Below are positions 41,198-52,528 of a DNA stretch of 64,000 bases, piece by piece. The position numbers and the translations under genes are program-made. Each line of letters begins with the position of its first letter. Positions within the stretch are counted from its first letter, which is position 1. Below the pieces are notes generated by a model that was not told the origin of the DNA, did not search any database, and was given only the letters and a program-made list of their open reading frames with translations. Source of the DNA: Dugong dugon. Its lineage: Eukaryota > Chordata > Mammalia > Sirenia > Dugongidae. The DNA lies in NCBI GenBank assembly GCA_030035585.1, contig CM057481.1, positions 5,543,128 through 5,607,127 on the forward strand, in the 5' to 3' direction.

Positions 41198-42224
41198 TGC
41201 TTTTAAAATAATTTATTAAATTTAATTTATTTGACTTTAATAGAAGAAAAAAACCTGAAGGGCACTGGGATCAGTGCTGAGGTGGAACGTGAGTGGCTTC
41301 CAGCCTGCTTAGAAGCAGTCTAGAGTCGTCCCCTCTGAAGTCCTGGTGTCCCCAGAGTGCTGCCATGTGTGGGCCTTTGGTCCGGGTTACCTAGAGGATC
41401 TCCCAAAGTTCACAAGAAATCTCGGGTTGTCTGCTTGCCCATTTTTCCTCCAGAAATCTATTCTCCTCTCCCCTCTCCACCATCTTCTGAAAATCCATAG
41501 TACTCATTTCAGTGACTTAGGGTTTCCACGAAAGACGAGATTTGCTGCTGACTTTAGACACCCCCCCCCCCCACAGCCCCACCATGAGACAAGGGAGGCC
41601 AAAGCCTGGCTCTCTGTTTGAAACGAGGATCATGAAAATACAGGAAGAACCAACAGAAAGGAACACCATCCCCACCATAGCCTGCCCTGTGATTTCCCAT
41701 TTGATTGGGAGACTTCATTCATCTGCTTGAGTTATTGAGCACTCATTGGGTGCCGGGTAATGCACTGGCCACAAAGGCCAAGGAGCGAACCAGACAGGGA
41801 CTCTGCAGGCCTGGGCCATCCAGCAGCACAGCGGCAGGATACCCTGGGCTGCAGCCAGATGCCCCAGGTGCTGGTGGGCAGAGCCAGCAGCCCCACCCAA
41901 CTTGGCCGTATTAAGACTAAACACTGATGAAACTCTTAGCTGCTTTTATTTCCTTGGCTGCCAAAATTTGTGATGACAACTGTTTGGAAAGGCACAAGTT
42001 GTCATCAGGGCCTTTTGGAGCTGGAAGCTCCGGGCACAGGTGTGCAGCTTTTGAAAGGTGGCCCTGACTGATTTCTGTTGCCTTTTGGCAGGTGTCCTGC
42101 TTTTTTTTAGAGATTTAAGTAAGATCGAGGACATTATTAACCAACATTTTTTCTCTCGCCTTCCAGAGGCCCTGAAGCACCTATTATTAGTGCTTAACTA
42201 AGTTTGAATAACTTTTTGTCCTGG
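41198..42224. other. No gene; C-run and weak L2
   Basis: Contains a ~15-base C-run near 41562 and L2-like antisense text at 41720-41800. No gene. Confidence 0.4.
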
Positions 42225-42345
42225 CTCTTTCGTCCGGGAGAATTTTGCTTCTTAAACAAGAGCATGAGCTCCTTGAGGGCACAGACTGCGCTGTATCCTT
42301 GGGTCACTCTTCCACAGACACTTAAGGAATAGAACTTCTGCATTC
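42225..42345 (+). mobile_element. L2 LINE 3' end
   Basis: GAGCATGAGCTCCTTGAGGG, CACAGACTGCGCTGTATCC, ACTTAAGGAATAG. Confidence 0.6.
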
Positions 42346-42734
42346 GTATGCAAAGTAGACATTGGGTGGTGGCAGTTTTATACTCCTCCAGGTACATATC
42401 CCATATTATATGTTACATTAGCTCGTTTGATCAATATTGGCTGTTTTGACTGTTTATACCTAAATTGCCATGCTAAGGTGGATGATGATTTCATTTTCTA
42501 TTTCAGTAAGCACTCAAAGAAATATATAAGGAAGTGACTTAACACAATTTGCATGCACTAGATGGCTTCTTAAGCAGGAAAGCAGAATAGAGTGGTAGGA
42601 GACGGACCAGCAACCATCCTCAGTTTGTCGTTTTCTATTTATTTGTAGCCCAAAGAGCACACAGTTTATTTGTAGCGCACAACTGATGTGTGCTTGAAAA
42701 TCAATGAAAGAAAATAGGCCCACTGTAAAACAGT

Positions 42735-43890
42735 GTGTAACAGCATGGACTTTGGGATTCTGTGGACCTGACTCAAGTCCCTGTTCTTCCCTTCCTTGTT
42801 GGGTGACCTTAGGCTGGTCATTTCACCTCTCTGGTCCTCAGCTTCCGCATCTGTGACATGAGGTTATATTGGTATCTACTTCAGAGGGTTTAAAATCAGA
42901 AGCTGGGTGGCAGTGTTGTATCCTTTAATCTTATATTCCGTCTGTACGCTGAGCAAATAATCTGAGATGCTGGACTATATGAAGAAGAAAGGGGCATCAG
43001 GATTGGAGGAAGACTTGTTAACAACTTGTGATATGCAGATGACGCGACCTTGCTTGCTGAAGGTGAACACAGCTTGAGGCACTTACTGATGAAGATCAAA
43101 GACTACAGCCTTCAGTACGGATTACACCTCAACACAAAGAAAACAAAAATCCTCTCAACTGGACCAATAAGCAACATCATGATGAATGGAGACGATATTG
43201 AAGCTGTCAGGGATTTCATTTTAGTTGGATCCACAATCAACACCCACGGAAGCAGTAGTCAAGAAATCAAACTACCCATTGCTTCGGGCAAATCTGCTGT
43301 GAAAGATCTCTTTAAAGTGTTAAAAAGCAAAGATGTCACTTTGAGGACTAAAGTGCACCTGACCCAAGCTATGGTATTTCCAATCCCCTTGTATGCCTGA
43401 GAAAGCTGGACAAGGAACAAAGGGAAAACGAAGCAGAACTGCTGCATTAAAATTACGGTGTTGGCAAAGGATATTGAATATACCGCTGACTGTCAGAAGA
43501 ACAAACAAATCTGTCTTGGAAGAAGTGCAGCCAGAATGCTCCTTAGAGGTGAGGATGGCGAGACTTCATCTCACTTCCTCTGGACACGTTATTAGGAGGA
43601 ACGAATCTCTTAGAAGGAAGTCACGCTTAGTAAAGTAGAGGGTTGTGAAAAGGAAGAAGACCCTCAGTGACATGGCTTGACGCAGTGACTACTAGAATGA
43701 GCTCAGACTTACATACTATTGTGAGAATGGCCCAGGACAGGGCAGTGTTTCATTCTGTCATGCAGAGGGTTTCTATGAGTCGGAGCTGACTCGATGACAT
43801 CCGATAACACTTGAGAGGCTAGTGTGAGGGTGAAATAAGGCAATTCATGGAAAATGCCTAGTACTAGATCAATATTAGCCATTATTATCC
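42735..43890 (+). mobile_element. MIR SINE split by an RTE
   Basis: GGGTGACCTTAGGCTGGTCA, GTCCTCAGCTTCCGCATCTG, ATCTACTTCAGAGGG before ~42905. The 3' part (GTGAGGGTGAAATAAGGCAA, ATTAGCCATTATTATC) follows from 43812. Confidence 0.8.
42913..43809 (+). mobile_element. RTE LINE fragment, 5'-truncated
   Basis: Begins at the RT motif B region (GTTGTATCCTTTAATCTTAT). Motif C codons are still legible (TATGCAGATGACGCGACC, YADDAT), though a TGA lies just upstream in frame. Frame 43050-43400 has YGLHLNTKKTKILSTGPISN and GSTINTHGSSSQEIK. Frame 43393-43638 has the RTNKSVLEEVQPE region. Ends GACTCGATGACATCCGATAA, short of a full CAA tail. Confidence 0.93.
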
Positions 43891-44072
43891 GCTATCTTTC
43901 TACTGCCTCCCAGACATCTCCCAGGGGTCTCAGAGCAAAGCTATGGAGCATTAACAATCAGCATGGACCTGCTGCTTTGGGGGACAGGTGACCAACCCTC
44001 GCGGGCAAAAGGAGATACTTAAATCAGTTGGTGCTTAAAAACAAAAACAAAAAGACCTTGGCTAATACGCGT

Positions 44073-44282
44073 AAGACGTCTCTGGGTGGGGCAAACTGTT
44101 AAGCGGTCGGCAGCTAAACGAAAGGTTGGTGGTTTGAGTCTACCCAGAGGCACCTCCGAAGAAAGGCCTGGCAGTCTACTTCTGAAAACTCATCCATTGA
44201 AAACCCTATGGAGCACAAGTCTGCGGTGGCACACATGCGGTCACCATGAGTTGCAAAGGACTCGAGGGCAACTGGTTGGTTA
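44073..44282 (+). mobile_element. AfroSINE, older 'ccattgaaaa' subtype
   Basis: CTCTGGGTGGGGCAAACTG head, GGTGGTTTGAGTCTACCC, GAAGAAAGGCCTGGCAGTCT, CCATTGAAAACCCTATGGAG, tail GAGGGCAACTGGTTGGT. Confidence 0.9.
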
Positions 44283-45449
44283 CTATACATAAAATCAACC
44301 TTTATCCTTTCCCTCCTCTTGCCTCAACGTATTAGGGCAAAATGGATGTGCTTACCCTCTGCTTCTCTACTTCTCTTCCATGTATTTTTCAGAACAGTTG
44401 AATATTCTGTAACTTCTTTAAGAATGCCCTCCCTCCCCATTTTTTAGTGTGTTCCGAAATAGATTAGGCAGACGGTTTAGATCTCAGTGGGGCAAGGAGG
44501 AAGAAGAGGGACACACTGTGGACTGTATTTCCCACCCCCCACTCCACCCACCCTACCCATGCACCCAATCTTCGCTTTGCTTTCAGTCCTGTGTGTGATG
44601 CTCCATCACCTAAAACGACAGGTTCTCAACCAAGATGAAGTTCGGTTTGCTTTCATCACAGTGGCATTATAGTACGAATTTCAGCAGTAAGGGTTGGTGC
44701 GGAAAGGTTTTCCGGTTAATTAGATAAAGGGAATGTGTCATTCCTGGTGCAATCTGCTTACTCCATCCCTTAATATTATTTTGAAAAATATTCCTAACAG
44801 CCTTTGAGAATGTTGAAAGGAAATTCTGCTTTCAAAAGCTCAAGATTTACGTAAAAATCAAAAGCTTTTCAATGTGACTATGTTTATACAATCTCCTAAT
44901 AATCTGGCCAATTTCCTTCATCTCAGATTTTCCTCCAATTGCACTAATTTCTCACTTCTTTTTGTGGCTAATTTTCCAACTGGCTTTCTCCACACCCGAT
45001 TTAGACTACATTGAAACGGTTTGCAAATTATAATTGTTGGATATATGCTTTAGAAGGGAACATTGGCGCTTCAGTAAGCTTCTTGAACTTTCACACATTT
45101 TAACAGTATAACACCCACTCACTCAGGTTTTACACAGCGTGGTTAGCACTTTGACTAACTTACTTCCTAGTGCCTTAAAAAAATTATGTATTTTTTGTGC
45201 CTAACTTAGATTAAAACAGGGTTCATTTTGCGTTAAGTTCATGTAGCTTAATAGAATATGATAGTCACTGAGAAAAAAACAAGAGATCTCGCTCATCCTT
45301 CAGTTTCTTGTTGAGCTGTGTGTACAGTTTCAGTAAAATGCTTTGAAATTTACCAGGAGAAAAAGCATCCCAGTTACAGCCTGCGTTTATTTGTCAGGAA
45401 GGTTACCAGAGTATCGCTTAGGTTAGGGGGCCCTCACGACTGCTCTTAT
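44283..45449. other. No gene seen
   Basis: Single-copy-like, AT-rich from 44700 on. No supportable frame. Confidence 0.4.
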
Positions 45450-45611
45450 TATGGGGTCAGCTCCAACTCACTGCCACCCTGTAGGACAGAGTAGAACTGC
45501 CCCATAGAGTTTCCAAGGAGCAGCTGGTGGATTCAAACTGCCGACCTTTTGATGAGCAGCCATAGCTCAGAACTACTGCGCCTCCACACCACCTAACAGC
45601 AACAACAACAC
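45450..45611 (-). mobile_element. AfroSINE, antisense, with an odd plus-strand tail
   Basis: GGGTCAGCTCCAACTCACTG to GAACTACTGCGCCTCCAC is an antisense SINE. It is followed at 45588-45611 by ACCACCTAACAGCAACAACA, which is the 3' tail of a plus-strand SINE/RTE. Confidence 0.85.
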
Positions 45612-46330
45612 AAACGTGAATATAATCCTATTTGGAAATACGGTCTCCTTTGATGTGTTAATTAGACCATAGCAGTGTGGGGCCTGTCTTAACCCTAACC
45701 ACTTTTGAGATGTAAAAAGAGGAGATTGGGCACAGAGACAAGTAAACAGGAATAGGGGAAAGGCAGACACCAAGTGGAGACCTCCAAGATCTCCAAGAAG
45801 AATACTAGAGAAGCCCAGACAAGGATTTTCTGCTCCGGGGGGAAAAATCCTCTCTCGGCATCTCGGAGGTCCTTGGAGATCTCCATGGGGTGTCTGTCTT
45901 TCCCCTATTCCTGCTTTCTTGCGTCTGTGTCAAATCTGCTCTTTTTACATGTCAGGACTGGTTAGGGTTAAGACACGTCTACACTGCTATGACCTAATTA
46001 ACATAACAAAGGAGATCCTGTTTCCAAATGACATTACTATCCACAGGTACGTTGTTGTTGTTAGGTGTCGTGGAGTTGATTTCAACTCAAAGTGACCCCG
46101 TGTGACAGAGTAGAACTCCCCGCAAGGTTTTCATGGCTATAATTTTTATGGGAGCAGCTCACCAGGTCTCTTCTCCCTCGGAGCCGCTAGGTGGGTTCCA
46201 ATGGCCAACTTTCACTTGTCACTTGAGCACTTAACTGTTACACCACCAGGACTCCTTATCCACGGGTATAGGGGTTAAGATTTATAACGCAGGTTTTGGG
46301 AGGGCACAAGTCAATCCATAACACAATCCT
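45612..46330. mobile_element. Inverted pair of LTR fragments (palindrome)
   Basis: Left arm 45629-45800 (sense) and right arm 45863-46029 (antisense) are inverted copies at roughly 85% by eye. Shared anchors: CATAGCAGTGT, TCTTAACCCTAACCA, ATGTAAAAAGAG, GGAATAGGGGAAAG. The right copy continues after a SINE (46050-46256) with TAGGGGTTAAGATTTATAAC and CAATCCATAACA. Same LTR group as 55633-56690 and 63852-64000. Confidence 0.88.
46050..46256 (-). mobile_element. AfroSINE, antisense, with TSD
   Basis: GTTGTTGTTGTTAGGTGTCG to GTTACACCACCAGGACTCC. TSD TATCCAC(A/G)GGTA at 46038-46049 and 46257-46268. Confidence 0.95.
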
Positions 46331-47152
46331 TCTGGATTGTTTAAGGTAGGATAGCATGCTTTTCATGGAAGTGTCGCAGCGAAATACCAAATAAACTACA
46401 GTTCCCAGGGATCTCTGTTCTAGACAGCCTCCTGAATTCTCCTTGGCAGGGAGTTCTGATTTTCATAAGCACTTGGCTCAATGAAGGGGTGAAGTAAAAC
46501 TGGCAAAAACAAGAGAGAGATTAACATCTTGTGCCACTGTGAGGGATTATGGGGAGAAAAATTGTATATTTAGGTTTTCTAAGTTGTAAAGCATTGAGTA
46601 TAAACAAGAAAAGAGTTGGCTCCTCCAACATACACTGAACGAGGCATCCCATACATGCTCTCGACAGACTCTGCTCAGCTTCCCTTTAAAAATGAGGTTA
46701 AATTGGTGAAACATTAATTAACACACACATACACACCCTTTCTTTGCTTCACAAATTTGTGTTTGTTTTCCTCTCTTAAAAGAGAACTAAAAAATGGTTT
46801 TGGCTGAAGAGAAAAAATGTGTTTGGGGCCAAGAAATAAACCACCTCGTCCTCCGCTTTGCAAAAACACCGTGGACGCGATTTTCACACACAGTGAGTCA
46901 TCTGCTGTTAGGGATGAGTGTTAGGATGTCGGCAATGAAAACAAACAGAGTCCCTGGCACTCTGTGACGTTTTGTTCATTTTGCACCGGGAAGGGCTGTC
47001 CCCTGACCCCATTATTTCCTCCCCCACCCCACCGCTTTTCTTCTGGTAAGTTATAAAGCTTTCTAAGTTTCTAGCTCTTACCTTCAAGATTGAGGGGATA
47101 TGACTGCACCTTCCCCAAATCGAACAATCATAGGGTCTGTCCGCAGCCTTAG
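46331..47152. other. No gene seen
   Basis: Non-repetitive. An AP-1-like TGAGTCA near 46890 is a single short match and not called as a site. Confidence 0.4.
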
Positions 47153-47322
47153 GAAACCCTGGCGGTGTAGTGGTTAAGAGCTATGGCTGCTAACCAAAAA
47201 GATCGGCAGTTTGAATCCACCAGGTGCTCCTTGGAAACTCTATGGGGCAGTTCTACTCTGTCCTATAGGGTCGCTATGAGTCGGAATCAACACGACGGCA
47301 ATGGGTAACGGGTAGCCGTAGA
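47153..47322 (+). mobile_element. AfroSINE, 'gctatggctgc' subtype
   Basis: AGGAAACCCTGGCGGTGTAG head, GAGCTATGGCTGCTAACC, CGGAATCAACACGACGGCAA tail. Confidence 0.93.
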
Positions 47323-47683
47323 CTTACAGCTAGCTATTTTTCTGCTTGTCCACAGCCTTTGGGAAGAAAAGTCTGCGTGGGGATGTCTATTCACCAGCTA
47401 CCATTCTCATTGGCTGAGGGTTCCTCTGGAGGCACTAAATTACTGGCATTTCTTAAGGGCTGTGTAAGTTCACCTGGGGTGGGAGAATACTCAGGCGGAG
47501 GGGGGGTGGTCTCCGGGACCCGAGTGGGGAAGCTGTCAGCATGCATGGCAACTGGGCACTGCAGCCGGCGTGGGTAGAGAGGACGCAGAGTGAGGGGACA
47601 TAGAGTGAGGAGATACAGAGCAGGCCAGTATCTAGATGCATTATCTCATTTAATCTTCCCAGTAACCCTATGGCAACACCCAT

Positions 47684-48062
47684 CTGTCTGTCATACTGTG
47701 GAGGCTTCCATACTGCTATGATGTGGGAAGTTATGCCACAGGTATTTCAAATACCAGCAGGGCTACCCATGGTGGACAGGTTTTAGTGGAGCTTCCAGAC
47801 TAAGACTAGGAAGAAAGGCCTGGTGATCTACGCCCAAAAATCAGCCAATGAAAACTCTATGGATCACAAGAGAATACTGTCTGTTACAGTGCTGGAAGAT
47901 GAGTCCTTCGGTTGGAGGACATTCAAAACACACAGTGGCTGCAGCAAGGGACTCCGGCATACCAGCAATTGTGAAGACGGCACAGGACTGGGTACTGGCT
48001 TGTCGTGTCGTGTGTGGGGGTTGCCGTGAGTCAGAGCTGACTGAATGGCAATTAGCAGTGAT
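47684..48062 (+). mobile_element. RTE end-to-end derivative (internally deleted RTE)
   Basis: RTE 5' end (CTGTCTGTCATACTGTGGAG, TTTCAAATACCAGCAGGGCT, CCATGGTGGACAGGTTTTAG, GGAAGAAAGGCCTGGTGATC, to ~47930) fused to the RTE 3' end (CACAGTGGCTGCAGCAAGG, GCCGTGAGTCAGAGCTGACT, to ~48062). The junction is about 90 bp further 3' than in 18345-18820. A MIR-like remnant lies just upstream (47640-47683). Confidence 0.8.
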
Positions 48063-48152
48063 CCCGTGGGCTAAGTACTGGTCAGAGTCAGGACTGGGGT
48101 GAAGACAGTGAGAGCCAAAAAACTCAGTAATCAAGATAAATAATATTTTAAC

Positions 48153-48512
48153 AGGCTCCCCGGGGGCTCAATGGTTAAAGCACTAGGCTTCTAACCGAAA
48201 GGTAGGCGGTTTGAACCCACCAGCTGCTCTGCGGGAAAAAGACCTGGTGCTGCTCCCATAAAGAATAACCCGTTGCCGTCGAGTCGATTCCAACTCATAG
48301 CGACCCTCTAGGACAGAGGAGAACCGCCCCACGGTTTCCAAGGAGCGGCCGGTGGATTCAAACTGCCAGCCTTTTGGTTGGCAGCCATAGCTCATCATAA
48401 CCCTTAACTACTGTGCCACTAGGGCCCCATAAATATTACAGCCTAGGAAACCCTATGGGGGCATATAGGGTCCCCATGAGTCAGAATTGACTTGACAGCA
48501 CACAACAACAAT
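48153..48512 (+). mobile_element. AfroSINE split by an antisense SINE
   Basis: Outer copy: GGCTCCCCGGGGGCTCAATG to TGCTCCCATAAAG (48263), then ATTACAGCCTAGGAAACCC (from ~48434) to GACAGCACACAACAACAAT. Break at the CCCATAAA site. Confidence 0.92.
48264..48425 (-). mobile_element. Inner AfroSINE, antisense
   Basis: CCGTTGCCGTCGAGTCGATT to TGTGCCACTAGGGCC, 'agccatagctc' subtype. TSD CCCATAAA (48255-48262 and 48426-48433). Confidence 0.94.
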
Positions 48513-48829
48513 GATATTTTAAAGCAATACTTAAAAAACCCGATTAATATTTAAAAAAATCCATGGTAAAACAAAATATCAAAATTTTAAAGAAAGATAC
48601 AATCTGACCGTGTACAACCCTGTCTCACTCAGCTTACTAGCGCTGGCCCTGGTTCCAATCAACTTTTATTTACAAAAATTGTAGCTTGTTAATTTTATTT
48701 TTAAAAATATTGAATTTTAAGTACTATTTATCTTGATTACTGAGTTTTTGGTGCCCCCTTCAATTTTGCTCCCGAGGTCAGTGCCTCACTCACCTCGCCC
48801 TAGTCCTGACCCTGCGTGGTGTAATGAAT

Positions 48830-49500
48830 TACTTAATATGGCCTTTCTAGCCATGGTCTTGTAACTCCCACCCAAGTGACTGGGCAGGACTGTGCAGATA
48901 CGGTAATTGTGGCCCACCAAAGGGATTGGTCAGTTTTGCCATCCCACTGGATTTGGAATGAGCCACCCAAGAGGCAGAGAGAGAAGATACCACCACACCA
49001 AGGAAGAAGAGCCAACGCGTTCTGTGGACCTGGGATTTCTGCGCTGAGAAGTTCTTGGAACCAGGAAACAGAGGAAGAGAGAACTGTAACACTAAACGCA
49101 GCGAGGAGCAGCAGCAGAGACCAGGCAGCAGGAGAAGGCTCGGCAGGCTTCCTGGCCCACGGAGAGAGAAAGCTGAGTGGCTTTGGGCAGAGACTGAGGG
49201 CCAGGGAGAGGTGTGACTGCACGCACAGTCAGGAAGAGGCTGTCCTGATGGAAGAACTGTATCCTTGAGTGTTCCTGAGCCTGAATTGTTACTTCCCTAA
49301 TAAACCCCATAATCGTGAATATGGCCTGTGAGTTCTGTGTGGCCATTGCAATGAATTAACACACCCAGCGGAGAAGCAGAGAGTGCTGTGGGAGGGACGG
49401 TTGGTGTCGGAGTTGGTAAAGATGGTGGAGGGAAGAAGCATGTCTGACCTCCGCCTCACAGGACTCAGCCTTGTACAGAACTTGTAGAGATGGCAGAGAA
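48830..49500 (+). mobile_element. LTR-like retroelement unit with poly(A) signal
   Basis: GC-richer unit with CTTCCCTAATAAACCCCATA (AATAAA near 49300) followed by GGCCATTGCAATGAATTAAC. I recall similar sequence as a repeated elephant LTR, but both borders are uncertain. Long frames on both strands (48833-49268) reflect composition and overlap each other. Confidence 0.45.
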
Positions 49501-51347
49501 AGGAGGCACGTCTGATCCCACCTCATAGGAATCAGCCCTGGGCTGTTGATCTTGGTTCTCCTTCCTCCTTGTAAAGTTAGAGAAGGGCAGACACCCGCCC
49601 ATGCTGTTTTTACACTCTGGCACTAGAGTTATCTCCAGCTTCCAGCCTCAGGGCACGAGGCAGATTTCTCTAAGTCACGTAGGTGACCTCAGATGACTCC
49701 AGAGTGGGCACTATCAACCACCTGTGCAGACCTCTTCCTCCAGTCACTGCCCTTTTGGTGATTATGTTAACAAAGTATAGAGGCGGTGCACAGTTCCCAT
49801 CTCCCTGAGATTTCACCTACTTGGGTAAACTTGTGGTTAGTCAGAACAGCACAGCACAGCTAATGTGATCAAGAAGCTCTAACCTCTGGCTGCTTATCAT
49901 GTTTCAGGAAGATGCAGCAAATGGAAAACTTCCCGATGATATAAAGGTCTCTTGACATGTTGCAGCTGTACGTGTTTATTTCACAGCTGCAGAGCAAACC
50001 CTGGGAGTGTGTGTCTGCTGCAAAAAGAAAACTTTGACATGTTGTAATTTTTCAATATCTAATAATTGCACATGGATGTCCCTGATTTTCCATTAGCTAA
50101 ATGGGGTCACCAAAGAGAACTGATGACTATTGCATGGCTGAGTTCTGTCACTTTTTAAAGGAGGGACTGGACATGAAATTATTTCTTTTAATACAGAGAC
50201 GAAGACAAGAGATTTTGGACTTTAATGAAAGGCGCTAGATTGGAAAGCTTGCTTCCGCAGCCTCGCCTCCTCTCCACATGGACTTGCAGAAGGCTCTCAA
50301 TATGGGTTTTGTGGATTGATTGACAGCCTAGCCAACTGCCAATTGGTCACAAAGCTTTAGCATACAAAGCAGGTAAATGGTACAGGTGGGCACAAAGCAT
50401 CTTCTAACACACCCAGCTCTTTTGCATTTGGTCCTCACAAATGGTGACAGTGTGCGCCAGGGTTTTTTTTTTTTTCCTGCTGAAATAGTCAGAGGTGTTG
50501 CCATGAAATTCTAACAGACTTGGAGAGAACTTTTCTGGAATTTCTGGTTTGGCTGTTTTCATGGCGAGACTTTCTGCCCGTAGTCACCAGCACTTTTCAT
50601 TATTGACCAGGAGGTGCATTTGTTTTCCTGAAGATGGCTGTAAAAACATCTCCCTCTTAGTATGCAGGCAGTGGTATTATTACGTTGTTTATTTGAACAG
50701 GCATTCATTCATTTGCCCTTTTACTTAACAAGTAAATACACGGGGTTGGCTGAACTACAGCTCGGTTGGTATCTCTGAAGATGATTCTACAGGCTTATAA
50801 GACAACTGCTTTCCACGTGTCTCTACTGGAGATCCCAAGACGGACACATGTCCATTAGACAACCCAGGTTGTGTTTTGTACCCAACTTTTCAAAAGTAGG
50901 AGAGGCTACCGTGATTATCCATTGAGTTTCTAAAATTAATTTCAAGTTTGGCCATTAAAGGGACAGAGAATAAATGAATCCTAATGCATTTTAAGAGCAT
51001 AAAATTAGAACGGTGTGGTATGATAGACAGCGGTTGAGCGCTATTAGCAATTCTTATCTGGTTAAAAAGGGGGGGGGCATGTTTCTTCAAAATCACAATC
51101 TTCATTTTTGTACTTTGTGAATTATTAACAATTCTATTAGAAAAAATAATGAGGTGTTGCAGATTAAATGGCAAAGGCATAGTTAGTTAAAAATGCTTTT
51201 TGATAAATCTGACCTTGGGAATGTGATGTGTATGCATTAGAAATAGATTGGTTGGCTCCTCAACTTAACTCCTTTTACTGCAGCATAAGGCAGGCCTGGC
51301 TGTAAATGCAATGCGAGAACTGTAAGGCTATTCCATAGACAAGCATT
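49501..51347. other. No gene; longest repeat-poor block
   Basis: About 1.8 kb without an assigned repeat. Short T-run at 50462-50474 and G-run at 51070. No domain-bearing frame. Confidence 0.45.
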
Positions 51348-51508
51348 AAGGAGCCCTGGTGGTGCTGTGGTTAAAAGCTCAGCTGCTAACCAAAAGGTCG
51401 GTGGTTCGAATCCACCAGCCTCTCCTTGTAAACTCTATGGGGCAGTTCTACTCTGCCTATAGGGTCACGATGAGTTGGAATCGACCCGACAGCAATGGGG
51501 TAGTGGAT
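51348..51508 (+). mobile_element. AfroSINE, short-body type
   Basis: AAGGAGCCCTGGTGGTGCTG head, perfect B-box GGTTCGAATCC, tail CGACCCGACAGCAATGGGGT. Confidence 0.95.
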
Positions 51509-51949
51509 ATAAATGTCTGGGAAGTGTTAACATCAATTTAGTTAAATTCAGGAAGTACCTGCTCAAACACGACTGAGAGCAAAATGTTGTGCTATGACCT
51601 TGAGATCAAAGAGGATATAAGAACTGGCCGTTGCCAGTAGGGAGGTTACTGTGTGGTGGGGGAAACAAACAAAAATATGTAGAAGACGTGCAATTCTCTA
51701 TAGCAGCAATATACGCGGGTAAAAAGAAGTGCTAAATTGTATACTGGAGATAACCTGAGAATAACAATATTTTTTAGAAGGTGTTAATTGTGGTGATCAT
51801 TAATTAATGGAGTTTCAATAGAAAGAATAATTATAGCCAATCAAGAATATGATATGAGTGCTTGCAAACGTTGCAGGTATACGCTAGCTATTATTGGATG
51901 GGCAGGTGGCACTTAAAAAAGTTTCTGACTCCAGTTAATTTATAAGCTA
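51509..51949. other. No gene seen
   Basis: Possible worn antisense L2 at 51560-51720; otherwise unassigned. Confidence 0.35.
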
Positions 51950-52528
51950 CCTTCTGGCAACTCCTTTTCTATCCTCTTTTTGGCTCCACTTTTCTCTCTG
52001 GCCATTAAATGTTGGAGTTCCACAAGATTTGGTTCTGAGCCAGCTGATTTTCTCAAACTTTACTCTCTCCTTGTGGACTGTCTAGCTCATCCTTGCCCAT
52101 GTTACTTCCTATAATTAGGTGCTTCACGAATTTACATCTTCAGTCCAGATCTCTCCTCTAGCTCCAGAACCATATACCCAACTGCCTAGTGACATTGTTT
52201 CTTGGATATCTCAAAGGATAAAAAAAACTCATGCACTAAACTGGGCTTATCATTTCCTTTCCTTCCCAACTCAATCTCCTTCCAGTGTTGCCTCGTTCAG
52301 CCAATACCCCAACATCTGTTTGACTTATTCAAGGTAGATGCAAGCCAGAACATTGGAGGTCATCCCTGCTCTCCTTCTCACCTACCCTACTCAGTCCCTC
52401 ATCAAGGCTTGTCAGTTGACCTTCTAAATCTCTCACAGGCCTGACCACTTCTCTCCGTTGTACACCGTCCGTGTCTTGTTCCTTTGTGACTTACTCTCGT
52501 GATCACGATTCCTCCTGTCACAGCACCT
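51950..52528 (+). mobile_element. L2 LINE reverse-transcriptase remnant
   Basis: Reading GTTGGAGTTCCACAAGATTT as the worn 'GVPQGS' RT motif, followed by ATCTTCAGTCCAGATCTCTC, CCAGAACCATATACCCAACT and GACCACTTCTCTCC, gives the familiar L2 coding pattern. Many stops. Confidence 0.65.

Larger units (their letters stand above)
48066..48815. mobile_element. DNA transposon-like unit with long inverted ends
   Basis: GTCAGGACTGGGGTGAAGAC and AACTCAGTAATCAAGATAAA (48091-48150) recur inverted at 48725-48808 (TTTATCTTGATTACTGAGTT ... CCTAGTCCTGAC). The left arm lacks ~30 bp present in the right. The interior includes TTACTAGCGCTGGCCCTGG. Two SINEs sit inside. No transposase. Probably an old hAT MITE; name not certain. 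Confidence 0.7.

Noticed and set aside
46880..46900. AP-1-like TGAGTCA site
   Set aside because: A single 7-bp match is expected by chance several times in 64 kb.
48833..49346. Overlapping 130-codon open frames on both strands
   Set aside because: They lie opposite each other in a GC-rich LTR-like unit and neither shows a domain or start context.
51348..51508. tRNA gene suggested by the B-box-containing SINE heads (also 8588, 8884, 25934)
   Set aside because: Only a tRNA-like head is present; no acceptor stem or cloverleaf, and the sequence continues into the SINE body.
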